Shown: positions 40,343 to 49,690 of the stretch, in pieces
How positions within the stretch are numbered: the first letter of the stretch is position 1
How the letters are laid out: each line of letters begins with the position of its first letter
Assembly (NCBI RefSeq): GCF_001854765.1
Contig: NZ_LJJE01000022.1
Span: 1 to 64,000 of the forward strand
DNA from: Vibrio sonorensis
Lineage (GTDB): Bacteria > Pseudomonadota > Gammaproteobacteria > Enterobacterales > Vibrionaceae
DNA: 64,000 bases
Direction of reading: 5' to 3'
The notes under the pieces: model-generated
The model's database searches: none
What the model was told of the DNA's origin: nothing
What the model saw: only the letters and a program-made list of their open reading frames with translations
Position numbers and translations under genes: made by a program

Positions 40343-41182
40343 ATGGTCATCAAGGCAAAGAGCCCGGCAGGTTTTGCAGAAAAATACATTATTGAGAGTA
40401 TTTGGAAAGGGCGCTTCCCTCCCGGTTCTATTTTACCCGCAGAACGCGAGCTCTCTGAATTAATTGGTGTTACCCGCACAACCCTACGCGAAGTTTTACA
40501 ACGCTTGGCTCGTGACGGTTGGTTGACGATTCAACACGGCAAACCGACGAAAGTGAATCAGTTTATGGAAACTTCGGGTCTTCATATCCTCGATACCTTA
40601 ATGACTCTGGATGCTGGTAACGCAACTTCTATCGTAGAAGATTTGCTGGCGGCTCGTACTAACATCAGCCCTATCTTTATGCGTTACGCATTTAAGGCCA
40701 ATAAGGAAAATGCAGAAAGAACAATCACCAACGTGATTGAATCTTGCGAGGCGCTAATTGCTGCCGACTCATGGGATGACTTTATGCAGACATCGCCGTA
40801 TGCGGAAAAAATTCAGCAGCACGTGAAAGACGATGGTGAAAAGGACGAGGCGAAACGTCAGTCAGCGCTTATCGCTAAAACGTTTAACTATTACGACTAT
40901 ATGTTGTTTCAACGGTTAGCTTTCCATTCGGGTAACCAGATTTATGGTCTTATCTTTAATGGTCTGAAAAAGCTGTATGATCGAGTGGGTAGCTACTACT
41001 TCTCGAATCCTGAAGCGCGCGATCTGGCGTTAAATTTTTATCGTCAGCTATTGGAAGTGTGTCAAGAAGGCAATCGAGAACAGATCCTGATCGTCGTTAG
41101 ACACTACGGTATGGAAAGTGCGCACATTTGGAATCAAATGAAGACGACGCTTCCAACTAGCTTTACTGAAGACGACAGTTAA
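40343..41182 (+). CDS. fadR: FadR, fatty-acid metabolism regulator (long Vibrio form)
   Basis: This 279-residue GntR-family regulator has an N-terminal winged helix ('[48 protein letters not shown]') and a C-terminal acyl-CoA-binding helical domain. It is 40 residues longer than E. coli FadR because of an insertion around residues 138-177 ('[20 protein letters not shown]...'). This is the feature described in Vibrio cholerae FadR that adds a second acyl-CoA site. It represses fatty-acid breakdown and activates synthesis genes until acyl-CoA binds. Confidence 0.95.
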   Translation: MVIKAKSPAGFAEKYIIESIWKGRFPPGSILPAERELSELIGVTRTTLREVLQRLARDGWLTIQHGKPTKVNQFMETSGLHILDTLMTLDAGNATSIVEDLLAARTNISPIFMRYAFKANKENAERTITNVIESCEALIAADSWDDFMQTSPYAEKIQQHVKDDGEKDEAKRQSALIAKTFNYYDYMLFQRLAFHSGNQIYGLIFNGLKKLYDRVGSYYFSNPEARDLALNFYRQLLEVCQEGNREQILIVVRHYGMESAHIWNQMKTTLPTSFTEDDS

Positions 41183-41204
41183 GTCACTATTCTAGATGAA
41201 CGAA

Positions 41205-41235
41205 AAAGCCAGCTAAGTGCTGGCTTTGTTTTTTT
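41205..41235 (+). terminator. Terminator of fadR
   Basis: AAAGCCAGC (41205-41213), loop TAAGT, GCTGGCTTT (41219-41227), then GTTTTTTT. The A run before it could also serve the convergent CARF gene. Confidence 0.85.
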
Positions 41236-41240
41236 GCGTT

Positions 41241-42410
41241 TTAGAGAGCTTGCAGTTCTTCTCGGCCGCCGGCCTCTTTGTACCATTTGGTCAAGTGAGC
41301 TTTTAAGTCTTTCAGCTCATCTGGGCCAATTAGGGCCAAACCTAAATCTTCTGCACGGGTGATATCGTTATATCTTAGCGGACGAAAGCTCACTAACATT
41401 GCACGAGCCTGTAAGCCCCCTAGTAGGTCTCTAAGCGATTCTAGCTTGTATAGGGTATCATCCCCATCGTCTCTCATTCCCTTGGTCTTACATTCAATGA
41501 TATGAAGCTTGTTGTTGGCGACGCTGGCGACATCGAGTTCGTTGCGCACCTCTCTGTCTCCAAGTTGACGATACACCTGAACATTTAACGAGTGGTCTTG
41601 GATGGTCGGAAGCTCTTTTTGGATCTGTCGTACTGTGCTGTGCACTAACGTTTCTAGCCATTCGCCGTTGGAGAATCGCCTCGCATCTTCGTTGGCAAAG
41701 GTTAGTACACCGTCTTCGTATGTTGCGATTTCCGCCTCTACAAGGTCGGTCAATAGCATATTGAGTTCGCGGTATCCTTGCTGCTTGTCTGATAGTCTTA
41801 CATCCAAACACTGTTCTTTGCGACACGTGGTCGCCAAGTAGTTGAGCGTGGCCAATCCCGGGCCCAGCTCTAAGGCGTTGCCTGCCCATCTTTCACCTAG
41901 CTCATAAAGCTTTTGGTCTAACTGAGGTGGCAGTTCATTTTCATTAAACTCTCCGCGAGCTCCAAATACGGTGAGGTAATCGGCTACCGTGATATGGTCT
42001 TGTACCTGAGTGTCTTCTCTTCCATCTGGATAAAGCCAACACAAGCGATCACTGTTTGGTTCGACAACGAAGATAGGCCAGTGAAAAGTACGGAAAACTT
42101 CATAAACCGACAACAAGCGATGTCGCAATCCACAACTGGCGTTGAGTTTTACGTGATGTCCGCGGGCCTTCAAATCTTCGGCCAGTACTTGAATGGCTTT
42201 TTTGATTTCGGAGGTATTCGCGACATTTGGTATTTTGAAATACTCAGAAGTGATCCCGCGCTGAGCCAAAACTGAGTGAAGTCGCAGGTACATCTCTTCC
42301 TGTTCGTCGACACCAATAAACACGATGTGGTTACTGATGGTTCGATTGTCTAACAAAGGAGTTACCAATCGAATGGGATCTTGGTCGATAATGCCAACAT
42401 GAACTGCCAT
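41241..42410 (-). CDS. DUF1887 CARF-domain protein with PD-(D/E)xK nuclease (VC1899/Can2/Card1-like)
   Basis: This 389-residue protein has an N-terminal Rossmann-like CARF domain (about 1-140; 'HIVFIGVDEQEEMYLRL', 'VKLNASCGLRHRLLSVYEVF'), a middle winged-helix linker, and a C-terminal PD-(D/E)xK nuclease domain with 'NELDVASVANNKLHIIECKTKG' (E, D, E-x-K catalytic set, about residues 291-313). It matches the V. cholerae VC1899 family, used as a structural relative of the CRISPR type III effectors Can2 and Card1, which are activated by cyclic tetra-adenylate. The same neighbourhood (fadR and a chemoreceptor) occurs in V. cholerae. No cas gene or CRISPR array is in the window, so the activating signal and target are open questions. 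Confidence 0.85.
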   Translation of the reverse strand: MAVHVGIIDQDPIRLVTPLLDNRTISNHIVFIGVDEQEEMYLRLHSVLAQRGITSEYFKIPNVANTSEIKKAIQVLAEDLKARGHHVKLNASCGLRHRLLSVYEVFRTFHWPIFVVEPNSDRLCWLYPDGREDTQVQDHITVADYLTVFGARGEFNENELPPQLDQKLYELGERWAGNALELGPGLATLNYLATTCRKEQCLDVRLSDKQQGYRELNMLLTDLVEAEIATYEDGVLTFANEDARRFSNGEWLETLVHSTVRQIQKELPTIQDHSLNVQVYRQLGDREVRNELDVASVANNKLHIIECKTKGMRDDGDDTLYKLESLRDLLGGLQARAMLVSFRPLRYNDITRAEDLGLALIGPDELKDLKAHLTKWYKEAGGREELQAL

Positions 42411-42468
42411 AAATTATCCTCATGTTTGGCTTGCGGATAATGGGAATTAAAAGGGGAGCAAGCCATGC

Positions 42469-42495
42469 ACCTAGGCATACAAAAATGCCTTAGGT
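42469..42495. repeat. Inverted repeat upstream of the CARF gene
   Basis: ACCTAGGCAT (42469-42478) pairs with ATGCCTTAGGT (42485-42495) with one bulged base around a 6-base loop. It lies 59 bases before the CARF start, in its probable leader or promoter. It may be an RNA hairpin or an operator. Confidence 0.45.
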
Positions 42496-42521
42496 ATTCA
42501 TCTATATGAAGATATTGAAGG

Positions 42522-42555
42522 AAAAAAACAAGGGCGACTTGTAAAAAGTCGCCCC
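42522..42555 (-). terminator. Terminator of the chemoreceptor gene
   Basis: GGGCGACTT (42532-42540) and AAGTCGCCC (42546-42554) form the stem. On the minus strand it is followed by TTGTTTTTTT (the A run at 42522-42529 on the plus strand). Confidence 0.85.
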
Positions 42556-42576
42556 TTAACATGATTTAACTCAATT

Positions 42577-44567
42577 TTATAGCTTGAATCGATGTACAAG
42601 TTCACCTTGTTGGCTGGCGAGAGCGGTTAAATTACTACTGGTGTTAGCTATCGCTTCCATCGCCTTATAACTCGTGTCGGCGATTAGGTTTATCTCTTCA
42701 ATGTTTTGCGCAATTGAGGTGCTGGTTTCACTTTGCTCAGCCGCCGCTTGAGAAATGTGACCACTCATATGACTGATCTCCATTATCAAGGCTTGGATCT
42801 CCTCCATAGCACTGTTGGCATTGGACGCTTGTTCAACCGACATGGTCATCTCTGCCATACAGCTCTCAATCATATTGTTTGCACTGCTAGAGCTAGATTG
42901 CAGGTTGCTGATCATATTTTCGATTTCGGATGTCGAATCCGTGGTTCGCTGCGCGAGGACGCGAACTTCATCAGCTACTACAGCAAAACCTCGGCCCTGT
43001 TCTCCTGCACGAGCCGCTTCGATGGCGGCATTAAGTGCGAGCAAGTTGGTTTGCTCTGCGATGTTTCGAATCACGTCCAAAATTGAACCTATGTGACCAC
43101 TCATCTTTTGCAGCTCTTTTACCGCGTCTACCGATTCGTTTAAACGGCTTTCAAGCTGGTTGATAGTCGTGATGTTGCTGTTCATCACTTTTCGGCCTTC
43201 TTGGGAAGCGGTTTCAACCTGTTCCACCATACGCTGAGAGCTTTGTGCACTTTGCGCGACTTCCTGCACGGAGTGTGACATCTCTGTCATTGCTGTAGCC
43301 ACGTTGGCTGTCTGTGTGCGCTGCTGACTGAGTTGCTTGCGCGCGTCACCTGAAGTGGACTCATTGGAGTTTGCTGTAGCGGTCAGTTCATCTGATGCTT
43401 CATTTAACTCTAGGAGTATATTGTGCAGGCTGTCGGCCAACGTATTGATGTGACGACTCAGTTGGCTGAACTCGTTGTTGTAACGAATTTCGATACGTTC
43501 AGTCATGTCACCTTTAGTGAGACTTTCTAAGGTGGCCAGAATGCGTGTTAGAGGGTCGCGTACACTCTTGGCAATGTGGTATCCGATGCCTCCCGCTAAC
43601 AGCACGACAACAAAACCGATTACTACAGCGCGGACTACGCCTTGATCATACACTTCACCCGCTTCTTCAAGTGAAACGAGTAGGCCGTCTTTTGCTACCT
43701 GACTAAAGCCAAATAGCATGGTCATTGCGGTATCAACTTCCTGAGTTAAGTTGCTGATGTTTTCGTACAATGCGGCTCGCGCTTGTAAATATCGTTGTGC
43801 TGATCGAGCACGCCGCCATTTTTACCAATATCGATAGTGAACTGATTCACTGCTTTGTCAAAGGACTCTTTTAGCTCTGGCATTTGAGCCGTTAGCCCGC
43901 GGTATGCGTAGGTTAAATGTGTGACAGCCTTTTTGTTTTTCATTACCGCTTTAGATACAAACTCAGAGTCGCTGCTAGCAAGGGCATCTGAGGTGATCAC
44001 TTCTGCGTCTTTAAGCTTGACGAAGTAGCTTTCGGCCATGACTTTAACTGCAATGTTGTCAGAGCCGTCGACGACTTCTTTCATACCAACACTGAGTTCT
44101 TGGTGTGTGCGCTGGAAACTACGTGTAGAGGCTGCGACTTTCTCCTGAGCAGAAAACATAGCCTGATAGTTGTCCATCGCCTGTTCTGCTTCAGAAAAGT
44201 AGCGTGCTTCCATCTCTTTTAGCTGGGCAAATTGCTCCACCAACTCTGGATGTTGTTGCGATGCGACTTCTAGAGCAGTCAGTGCCTCGATAAACTCTTT
44301 GTGCGCTTCTGCAAATTCTGCGCGCCTTACTTTCATTCTATCTTGGCTTTGTGTGGTCAAAAAATCTTTAAAATATTTGTCCGCCGTAAGCAGCTTTACG
44401 CTGGTTTGGTTGGACAATGACACTAGCGGGAGTGAAGTGTTCGATACAGTTTCAAAATTGTTGTGTATCTGCTCCATTCCTCGCATCATCATAAAAGTTG
44501 TAATTGCAAACGTTATGATGATCAGTGCAAATCCGGCGTACATGCGCCTTATCACTGAACCTTTCAT
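42577..44567 (-). CDS. Methyl-accepting chemotaxis protein with long periplasmic helical domain (one frameshift)
   Basis: Repaired length is about 663 residues. It has a TM helix near the N-terminus ('[20 protein letters not shown]'), a roughly 250-residue helical periplasmic sensor, a second TM helix ('[19 protein letters not shown]'), a HAMP domain, and a signalling domain whose tip '[38 protein letters not shown]' is canonical. Adding one base to the AAA run at about 43788 (TTT on the coding strand) joins the two frames as '[13 protein letters not shown]'. The start is the ATG at 44567 after GGGAGAGG. There is no C-terminal CheR-docking pentapeptide. The ligand is unknown; a family member sits at this spot in V. 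cholerae. Confidence 0.88.
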
Positions 44568-44796
44568 AAACCTCTCCCTAAAAAATATAACGACCCTCAT
44601 GTCTAAAAGTACCAAAAACGAGACTAATGTATTGAGGAAGAGACACACGTTTTATGACGGACAATACAAAAATTCCCGTCCGTTACCATACTCTTGACGA
44701 TATTGTTAAGTGAACACTGTTTTTTATTGAGGTTTTGTGCTTCATGACGCATACTCGAACGCAACATCATTCAATTGCGCAAAAAGGGAGTGTTTC

Positions 44797-45147
44797 ATGG
44801 CTGAAGAAACCATTTTCAGTAAAATTATTCGCAAAGAAATTGACGCCGACGTGGTTTATCAGGATGACTTGGTAACCGCGTTTCGCGATATCAATCCAAG
44901 AGCTCCAGTCCATCTGCTCATTATCCCTAATGTACTTATCCCTACGGTTAACGATGTAGAGGCGGAACACGAGCTGGCATTGGGCCGAATGATTACGGTC
45001 GCAAAGAAACTGGCAAAAGAAGAAGGGGTCGCAGAAGATGGCTACCGCTTGATTATAAATTGCAACTCTCACGGTGGACAAGAAGTGTACCATATCCACC
45101 TTCACCTTCTTGGGGGTAAGCCTTTAGGTCCAATTCATATCGGCTAA
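44797..45147 (+). CDS. hinT: HinT, purine nucleoside phosphoramidase (HIT family)
   Basis: This 116-residue protein has '[41 protein letters not shown]' and the catalytic histidine triad 'HIHLHLLGG'. It hydrolyses AMP-lysine-type phosphoramidates in the cytosol. I used the ATG at 44797, preceded by AAAGGGAGTG; an upstream in-frame codon at 44737 adds 20 unconserved residues. It heads the conserved hinT-ycfL-lpoB-thiK-ycfP cluster but has its own terminator. Confidence 0.94.
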   Translation: MAEETIFSKIIRKEIDADVVYQDDLVTAFRDINPRAPVHLLIIPNVLIPTVNDVEAEHELALGRMITVAKKLAKEEGVAEDGYRLIINCNSHGGQEVYHIHLHLLGGKPLGPIHIG

Positions 45148-45206
45148 GTTGTTTGAACCCTCTAACGGTTTTCTTGTCCCAAGAGTATAAGGAATACCAA
45201 CCAATT

Positions 45207-45243
45207 TAAGGTGCTTAACTAAACGGATAAGCACCTTATTTAG
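45207..45243 (+). terminator. Terminator of hinT
   Basis: TAAGGTGCTTA (45207-45217) and TAAGCACCTTA (45228-45238) form a perfect 11-bp stem with a 10-base loop and a T-rich flank. Confidence 0.8.
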
Positions 45244-45263
45244 CAATAAAGATAATAACTAGA

Positions 45264-46670
45264 ATGGAGTTTGGAGTGCACTTAGCATTTAGGGTCGTTT
45301 TAGTGGCGTTTAGCTCGGTTGTTTTTGCAGGGTGTGCGAATTTGTCTGCTGGCAATCTTTTCAGCCATTATTCTGCACAAAATGCCAAGGTCTATCAGGA
45401 ATTACAAGCAGGTGAGTACCAGCGAGCTCAAGACGCGTTAAATGACTCCGTGGGGGGAGAAATACTCGATAATTTTGAAAAGGGCAGAGTGAGCTTCCTC
45501 AACAAGGATTATCAAGGAAGCTTTGATTACCTTTCTCAAAGTGATCAAGCAGTGAGACAGCAGCAAGATCTCGCGGTCATTTCAGTTTCTGAAAGCTTGA
45601 CCAGTGTTGGGGCTTTAGCGATTAACGACAACTTAAGTACCTATTATCCAGCGGATTATGAACTAGGTTTTTTGCATCTCTACCTAGGATTGAACTACCT
45701 CAAAAACAATGATTTGCAAGGTGCGCTTATTGAAATGAGACGTGCAAATCAAGTCCAAGAAAAGGCGAAAAAAGAGCGAGAGGAATCACTGGCAGCGGCA
45801 GAAGAAGAGTTAAAAATTAGCGGCATAGCTCCTAATATGGGAAGTGTGTTATCCAACTATCCAGATGCAGGTAAAACGCTTCAAGCCGTTCAAAATGGTT
45901 ATCTACTTTATTTATCAGCCCTATTGTACGAGACCGATGGTGATTTAAATGCCGCGTATGTTGACTATCGCCGTGCGTTAGCCGTATCACCGAACAATGC
46001 TGAAGTCATCGATGGCACTATGCGTGTGGCACGGCGTCTGGGTATGCAAGAAGACTTGGCTAAACTACAAAGCCGTTACGGCGAGTCAAAAGCCATCTCA
46101 GGCGGTGATGCGAAAGTTATTGTTCTTGAAGAACAAGGGGTAGTAGAAGCCTTACAAGGGTGGAAGGTTTCTTTACCTGTTTATGACAGTCAAGGTAACA
46201 GCGCCTTGTATTCTCTTGCGTTGCCCTATTATCGAAACACGACCCACGTGCCGTATTCGTCGCTGTTTCTCAACGGTGAGGCTTTAGTTAGCGATAAACT
46301 GGTCGATGTAGATCTAATGGCTCAGCAAGGGTTAAGTGAAAGAATGCCTAGTATGGTCGTTCGACAAGTTCTACGAGTAGTGGCGAAAGATCGCATTCGC
46401 AAAGAAACGGCCAATAAAGAAGAAAACGTTGGCAATCTCTTGTTTAACGTTTGGAACACTTTAACCGAACAGCCGGACACGAGAAGTTGGCAAACTTTGC
46501 CGAGAGTGGCGTTAAGTGCAAGTAGTATTGTAAATAGCGGCGTGCAAACGCTAATAGTAGACGGTCAAGAGTATCAGTTTAACGTGACTGAAGGTCGCAC
46601 CGCTCTAGTATGGATATCCCGTCAGGGTGGAAATGCCACGATTTGGCATAAACAGTTGGGAAGATTGTAA
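45264..46670 (+). CDS. COG3014 family TPR-like lipoprotein
   Basis: This 468-residue protein begins with a lipoprotein signal ('VVFAGCANLS'; acylated cysteine about residue 24). Helical TPR-like repeats follow, such as 'AKVYQELQAGEYQRAQDALN', 'LGFLHLYLGLNYLKNNDLQGALIEMRRAN' and 'YLSALLYETDGDLNAAYVDYRRALAVSPNN', then a beta-rich C-terminal half. It matches the COG3014 proteins found next to ycfL in Vibrio and related genera. The function is not established, but linkage to lpoB suggests an envelope role. Its stop overlaps the ycfL start (TAATG). Confidence 0.82.
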   Translation: MEFGVHLAFRVVLVAFSSVVFAGCANLSAGNLFSHYSAQNAKVYQELQAGEYQRAQDALNDSVGGEILDNFEKGRVSFLNKDYQGSFDYLSQSDQAVRQQQDLAVISVSESLTSVGALAINDNLSTYYPADYELGFLHLYLGLNYLKNNDLQGALIEMRRANQVQEKAKKEREESLAAAEEELKISGIAPNMGSVLSNYPDAGKTLQAVQNGYLLYLSALLYETDGDLNAAYVDYRRALAVSPNNAEVIDGTMRVARRLGMQEDLAKLQSRYGESKAISGGDAKVIVLEEQGVVEALQGWKVSLPVYDSQGNSALYSLALPYYRNTTHVPYSSLFLNGEALVSDKLVDVDLMAQQGLSERMPSMVVRQVLRVVAKDRIRKETANKEENVGNLLFNVWNTLTEQPDTRSWQTLPRVALSASSIVNSGVQTLIVDGQEYQFNVTEGRTALVWISRQGGNATIWHKQLGRL

Positions 46671-47059
46671 TGAAAAAATGGTTAATAGCGCTTGTGGCAG
46701 TATTGGCTGTTGTTGGGTGCTCTAAAAACACGGCAGGGCTTCGAGTTGACGGAGCTTCTCAGACGGTTCACTTTGGTGACAACGTTCTTGGTAGTCGTTT
46801 AAATATTGACGATATCGCGACGGTCGATGTTGATGGGCACGCTCGTGGTGTCGTTCGTTTGACAAGTCTCTACAAAAGCGACCAACACATTCAGTATCGA
46901 TTCTACTGGTATGACGAACAAGGTTTAGAAGTCAATACAAAGTTGGCACCGTGGAAACAAGCGATCATTCGTGGCGAGGAAAGTGTTGCTCTGTCTGAGG
47001 TCTCTTTAAACCCTAACGGTAAACAGTTTCGCATTCAAATTCGCGAAAACGATCAATAA
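46670..47059 (+). CDS. ycfL: YcfL, DUF1425 lipoprotein
   Basis: This 129-residue protein has a lipobox 'LAVVGCSKN' (cysteine about residue 17) and a DUF1425 domain including 'GSRLNIDDI', 'YRFYWYDEQGLEVN' and 'WKQAIIRGEESVALSEVSLNPNGKQFRIQIREN'. Its biochemical function is unknown. It lies between COG3014 and lpoB, the usual order, with the start overlapping the previous stop. Confidence 0.88.
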   Translation: MKKWLIALVAVLAVVGCSKNTAGLRVDGASQTVHFGDNVLGSRLNIDDIATVDVDGHARGVVRLTSLYKSDQHIQYRFYWYDEQGLEVNTKLAPWKQAIIRGEESVALSEVSLNPNGKQFRIQIRENDQ

Positions 47060-47183
47060 CAACATAATGCCCGGTTCGGGTTAGAAATCTTGAACTGGTA
47101 TATTTTGGCGTGTTGGCTTTGAAACGGCATTGTTTATGCAAAGTCAATTACGCGGAGAAAAGCTGGTAATTGAGGAACCAATA

Positions 47184-47777
47184 ATGATGAAAAAAAGTGC
47201 GATTGCATTAATAGGCTTAGCGGTTGTCTTGGGCGGTTGTTCAAACAAAGTGAGTTATGGTGATGCGCAGGCGGTTGAAACCACAACTATCGACTTTGGT
47301 TCAACGGATTTACAGAAAATTGCACACGAGATGGTTGATAGCATGCTTGTTTCCGGTTCGGTTGCGGCTATTACTCGCGATTCTCGTCCAATCGTATTTG
47401 TTGACCGCATCAAAAATAAAACCAGCGAACATATTGATACTGAGTCCGTGACTGACAGTATCAGCACTAAAATGCTGAACTCGGGTAAGTTTCGCTTTGT
47501 TGATATGAGTAAAGTAGAGTCAGTTCGCGACCAACTTAAGTTCCAAAACAACGACGAGCTTGTCGACCAAAGCACCGCCATTCAGTTTGGCAAAATGGTT
47601 GGCGCTCAGTACATGCTGTATGGAAACCTAGCAAGTATTGCCAAAAATGCGGGTAGTGACAAAGACGTTTACTACAAAATGACCATGCGTTTGATGGATC
47701 TAGAAACTGGCCTCATTGAGTGGGCTGATGAAACAGAGATCCGCAAACAAGAGTCGAAAAGCCTTCTCGGTTTTTAG
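47184..47777 (+). CDS. lpoB: LpoB, lipoprotein activator of PBP1B
   Basis: This outer-membrane lipoprotein of about 197 residues has signal 'VVLGGCSNK'. The globular domain contains 'IAHEMVDSMLVS', 'RPIVFVDRIKNKTSEHIDTESVTDSISTKMLNSGKFRFVD' and 'QYMLYGNLASI', characteristic of LpoB. It reaches through the peptidoglycan to stimulate the synthase PBP1B. I chose the tandem ATGs at 47184/47187, preceded by TGAGGAA, rather than an earlier ATG that adds a non-signal segment. The proline-rich linker of E. coli LpoB is largely absent. Confidence 0.9.
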   Translation: MMKKSAIALIGLAVVLGGCSNKVSYGDAQAVETTTIDFGSTDLQKIAHEMVDSMLVSGSVAAITRDSRPIVFVDRIKNKTSEHIDTESVTDSISTKMLNSGKFRFVDMSKVESVRDQLKFQNNDELVDQSTAIQFGKMVGAQYMLYGNLASIAKNAGSDKDVYYKMTMRLMDLETGLIEWADETEIRKQESKSLLGF

Positions 47778-47794
47778 GTTGAAAGAGGTGTTCT

Positions 47795-48648
47795 ATGGCG
47801 AGATTAAGCTGGCAAGAAGCGAAGCTACTCGATGACTCCTTAACGTCATTAGAACCTTTTTTCTCAGTGCCCCCAGAATATGCACAAACTTTAACTGGGG
47901 GGTTGACCAACCGTTGTTGGAAAATCATGCTGCGGATAACCAATCTTATGTTTGGCGCCCCGCAACCTCAATTACTAAGTCATTCTCTATCTCGCGCTTT
48001 CAAGAGTACCAAATACTCAAAGCGATTGAGTCGACCACTATCGGCCCCAAAGCCTTGCATATCAATGATCGCGGCCTACTAGTAGAGTGGATTGAAGGGG
48101 AGTCGTTAACCGATAACCTCGCCTTTGACTCCCTGCTCAAAGTCATGACGCGTATTCATAACATCGATACCCAAAAAGTGCCTGTGGCCGCTTTTAATTA
48201 CACCGCGAGAGTGGATCACTATTGGATGTTGATAGAAAACCACCTCAAGCTTGATCCTTATGTAGAGATATACCAAAAATGGCGTCACGCCCCTAATTTG
48301 GCCGATGTTGGGCACTGTTTGTGCCATTTTGATTTGGCGGGATACAACATGGTTGATACCGAGATGGGGAAACGCGTAATCGACTGGGAATACTCTGCGA
48401 TTGCTGATCCGCGACTGGACTTGACGTTAAGTATCGACATCTATGAAGAAAACCCTTTGGAGTCTGTCTATCGGTATTGCCAGTTGAGAGAAGTTGAAGG
48501 GGTCGACGACTGGGTTGAAGGTGTGCTCGCGTGGAAACCCAGAGCAACTATGATGGCGATGCTTTGGTATTTGCTGGCGTACCAGCTTTGGGGAGAGGAA
48601 GATTTTTTACGCCAAGCAGAGAAATTGGCGTCTTCATTTTGCAGCTAA
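47795..48648 (+). CDS. thiK: ThiK, thiamine kinase-like phosphotransferase (one frameshift)
   Basis: Repaired length is about 284 residues. The frame starting 'MARLSWQEAKLLDDSL' and continuing to 'LTGGLTNRCWKI' must shift by one base (a C at about 47926) to reach 'HAADNQSYVWRPATS'. The kinase-like core has 'CHFDLAGYNMVDTEMGKRVIDWEYSAIADPRLDL', the choline-kinase-type catalytic 'H-x-D-x4-N' and metal-binding 'IDWE'. In E. coli ThiK salvages thiamine by phosphorylation. It follows lpoB by 17 bases in the conserved cluster. nagZ, which lies between thiK and ycfP in E. coli, is absent here. Confidence 0.82.
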
Positions 48649-48785
48649 GATCACTGTTTTTAAGCGTTTCAGAGATAATTTTTTATCACCCCTTTAAAAC
48701 CTTAGCCTTCGTGGTAGATTAAAACAAAAGCCCAAAGAAAGTAATGTTTGTTATCGCTTTGGGCACTCAAGGATGGGGAGACTCT

Positions 48786-49325
48786 ATGATTATCTACTTA
48801 CACGGCTTTGACAGCACAAGCCCGGGTAACCACGAAAAAGTACTGCAGTTGCAGTTTATAGATGATGACGTGCGATTTATTAACTACAGTACTCTTCACC
48901 CTAAACACGACATGCAACACCTACTCAAAGAAGTCCACAAAGTTATTGAGCAATCCGACGATGAAAACCCAATTATTTGTGGTGTTGGATTAGGCGGGTA
49001 CTGGTCAGAAAGGATAGGTTTCTTGTGCGGTATTAAACAGGTGATTTTTAACCCCAATTTGCATCCTGAACTGAATATGCAAGGGCGTATTGATCGACCC
49101 GAAGAGTACGAAGATATCGCCACTAAATGCGTTGAAGAGTTTAGGGTAAAAAACAAGGATCGTTGCCTTGTGGTGTTATCTCGCAGTGATGAAGTTCACG
49201 ACAACAGTAAAACGGCGTCTGCGTTGGAACCATACTACGAAGTGGTTTGGGATGAAGTGCAGACACACAAGTTTAAAAAGATCTCCCAGCACTTGCAGAA
49301 GATGAAGCACTTTAAAGAGAGTTAA
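48786..49325 (+). CDS. ycfP: YcfP, YqiA-like esterase-fold protein
   Basis: This protein of about 179 residues begins '[24 protein letters not shown]', has '[37 protein letters not shown]' with G-x-G-x-G in place of the usual G-x-S-x-G nucleophile elbow, and ends with a conserved 'SHTHKF'-like segment ('EVQTHKF'). The alpha/beta-hydrolase shape without an obvious serine nucleophile is typical of the YcfP group, whose function is unknown. The ATG at 48786 follows GGGGAG. A strong terminator follows the gene. Confidence 0.85.
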   Translation: MIIYLHGFDSTSPGNHEKVLQLQFIDDDVRFINYSTLHPKHDMQHLLKEVHKVIEQSDDENPIICGVGLGGYWSERIGFLCGIKQVIFNPNLHPELNMQGRIDRPEEYEDIATKCVEEFRVKNKDRCLVVLSRSDEVHDNSKTASALEPYYEVVWDEVQTHKFKKISQHLQKMKHFKES

Positions 49326-49349
49326 AATACATCAGTCACAAGTGATAAG

Positions 49350-49374
49350 CGGCACCATATGGGTGCCGTTTTTT
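49350..49374 (+). terminator. Terminator of ycfP
   Basis: CGGCACC (49350-49356), a 5-base loop, GGTGCCG (49362-49368), then six Ts. Confidence 0.88.
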
Positions 49375-49435
49375 ATGACAAAATGTTTATAAAGCGCAAA
49401 CGTTACCCAAATAGTGTGATCTAGACATTATTTTG

Positions 49436-49495
49436 TTGCACCTGAAAATTTGCTCTATATAATGAAAGACCTATAAATTATTTGATAAATATCAA
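49436..49495 (+). promoter_or_regulatory. ndh promoter with a perfect FNR box
   Basis: TTGCAC (49436-49441), a 16-base spacer and a consensus TATAAT (49458-49463) form a good promoter in the 365-base gap before ndh. TTGATAAATATCAA (49482-49495) matches the FNR consensus TTGAT-N4-ATCAA exactly. It lies just downstream of the expected start point, a position from which FNR would block transcription. The mRNA leader would be about 220 bases long. Confidence 0.75.
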
Positions 49496-49690
49496 AAAAA
49501 ATTGAGAGCAAGAGCAGAACTTGCCCATATTTTCCGGATAAACACCGGCATTACACTGAATCTAGCATCCAATCGTGGATAACAGGCGCACTACCTCTAT
49601 AGCTCGCCAAAAATGGCAAAAAAGAATTTAGTCGGTTTGATTGTGGATCGGGCCGACGTCCAGTTTAGTTAAATTTAGAGGAAAGCTGTT

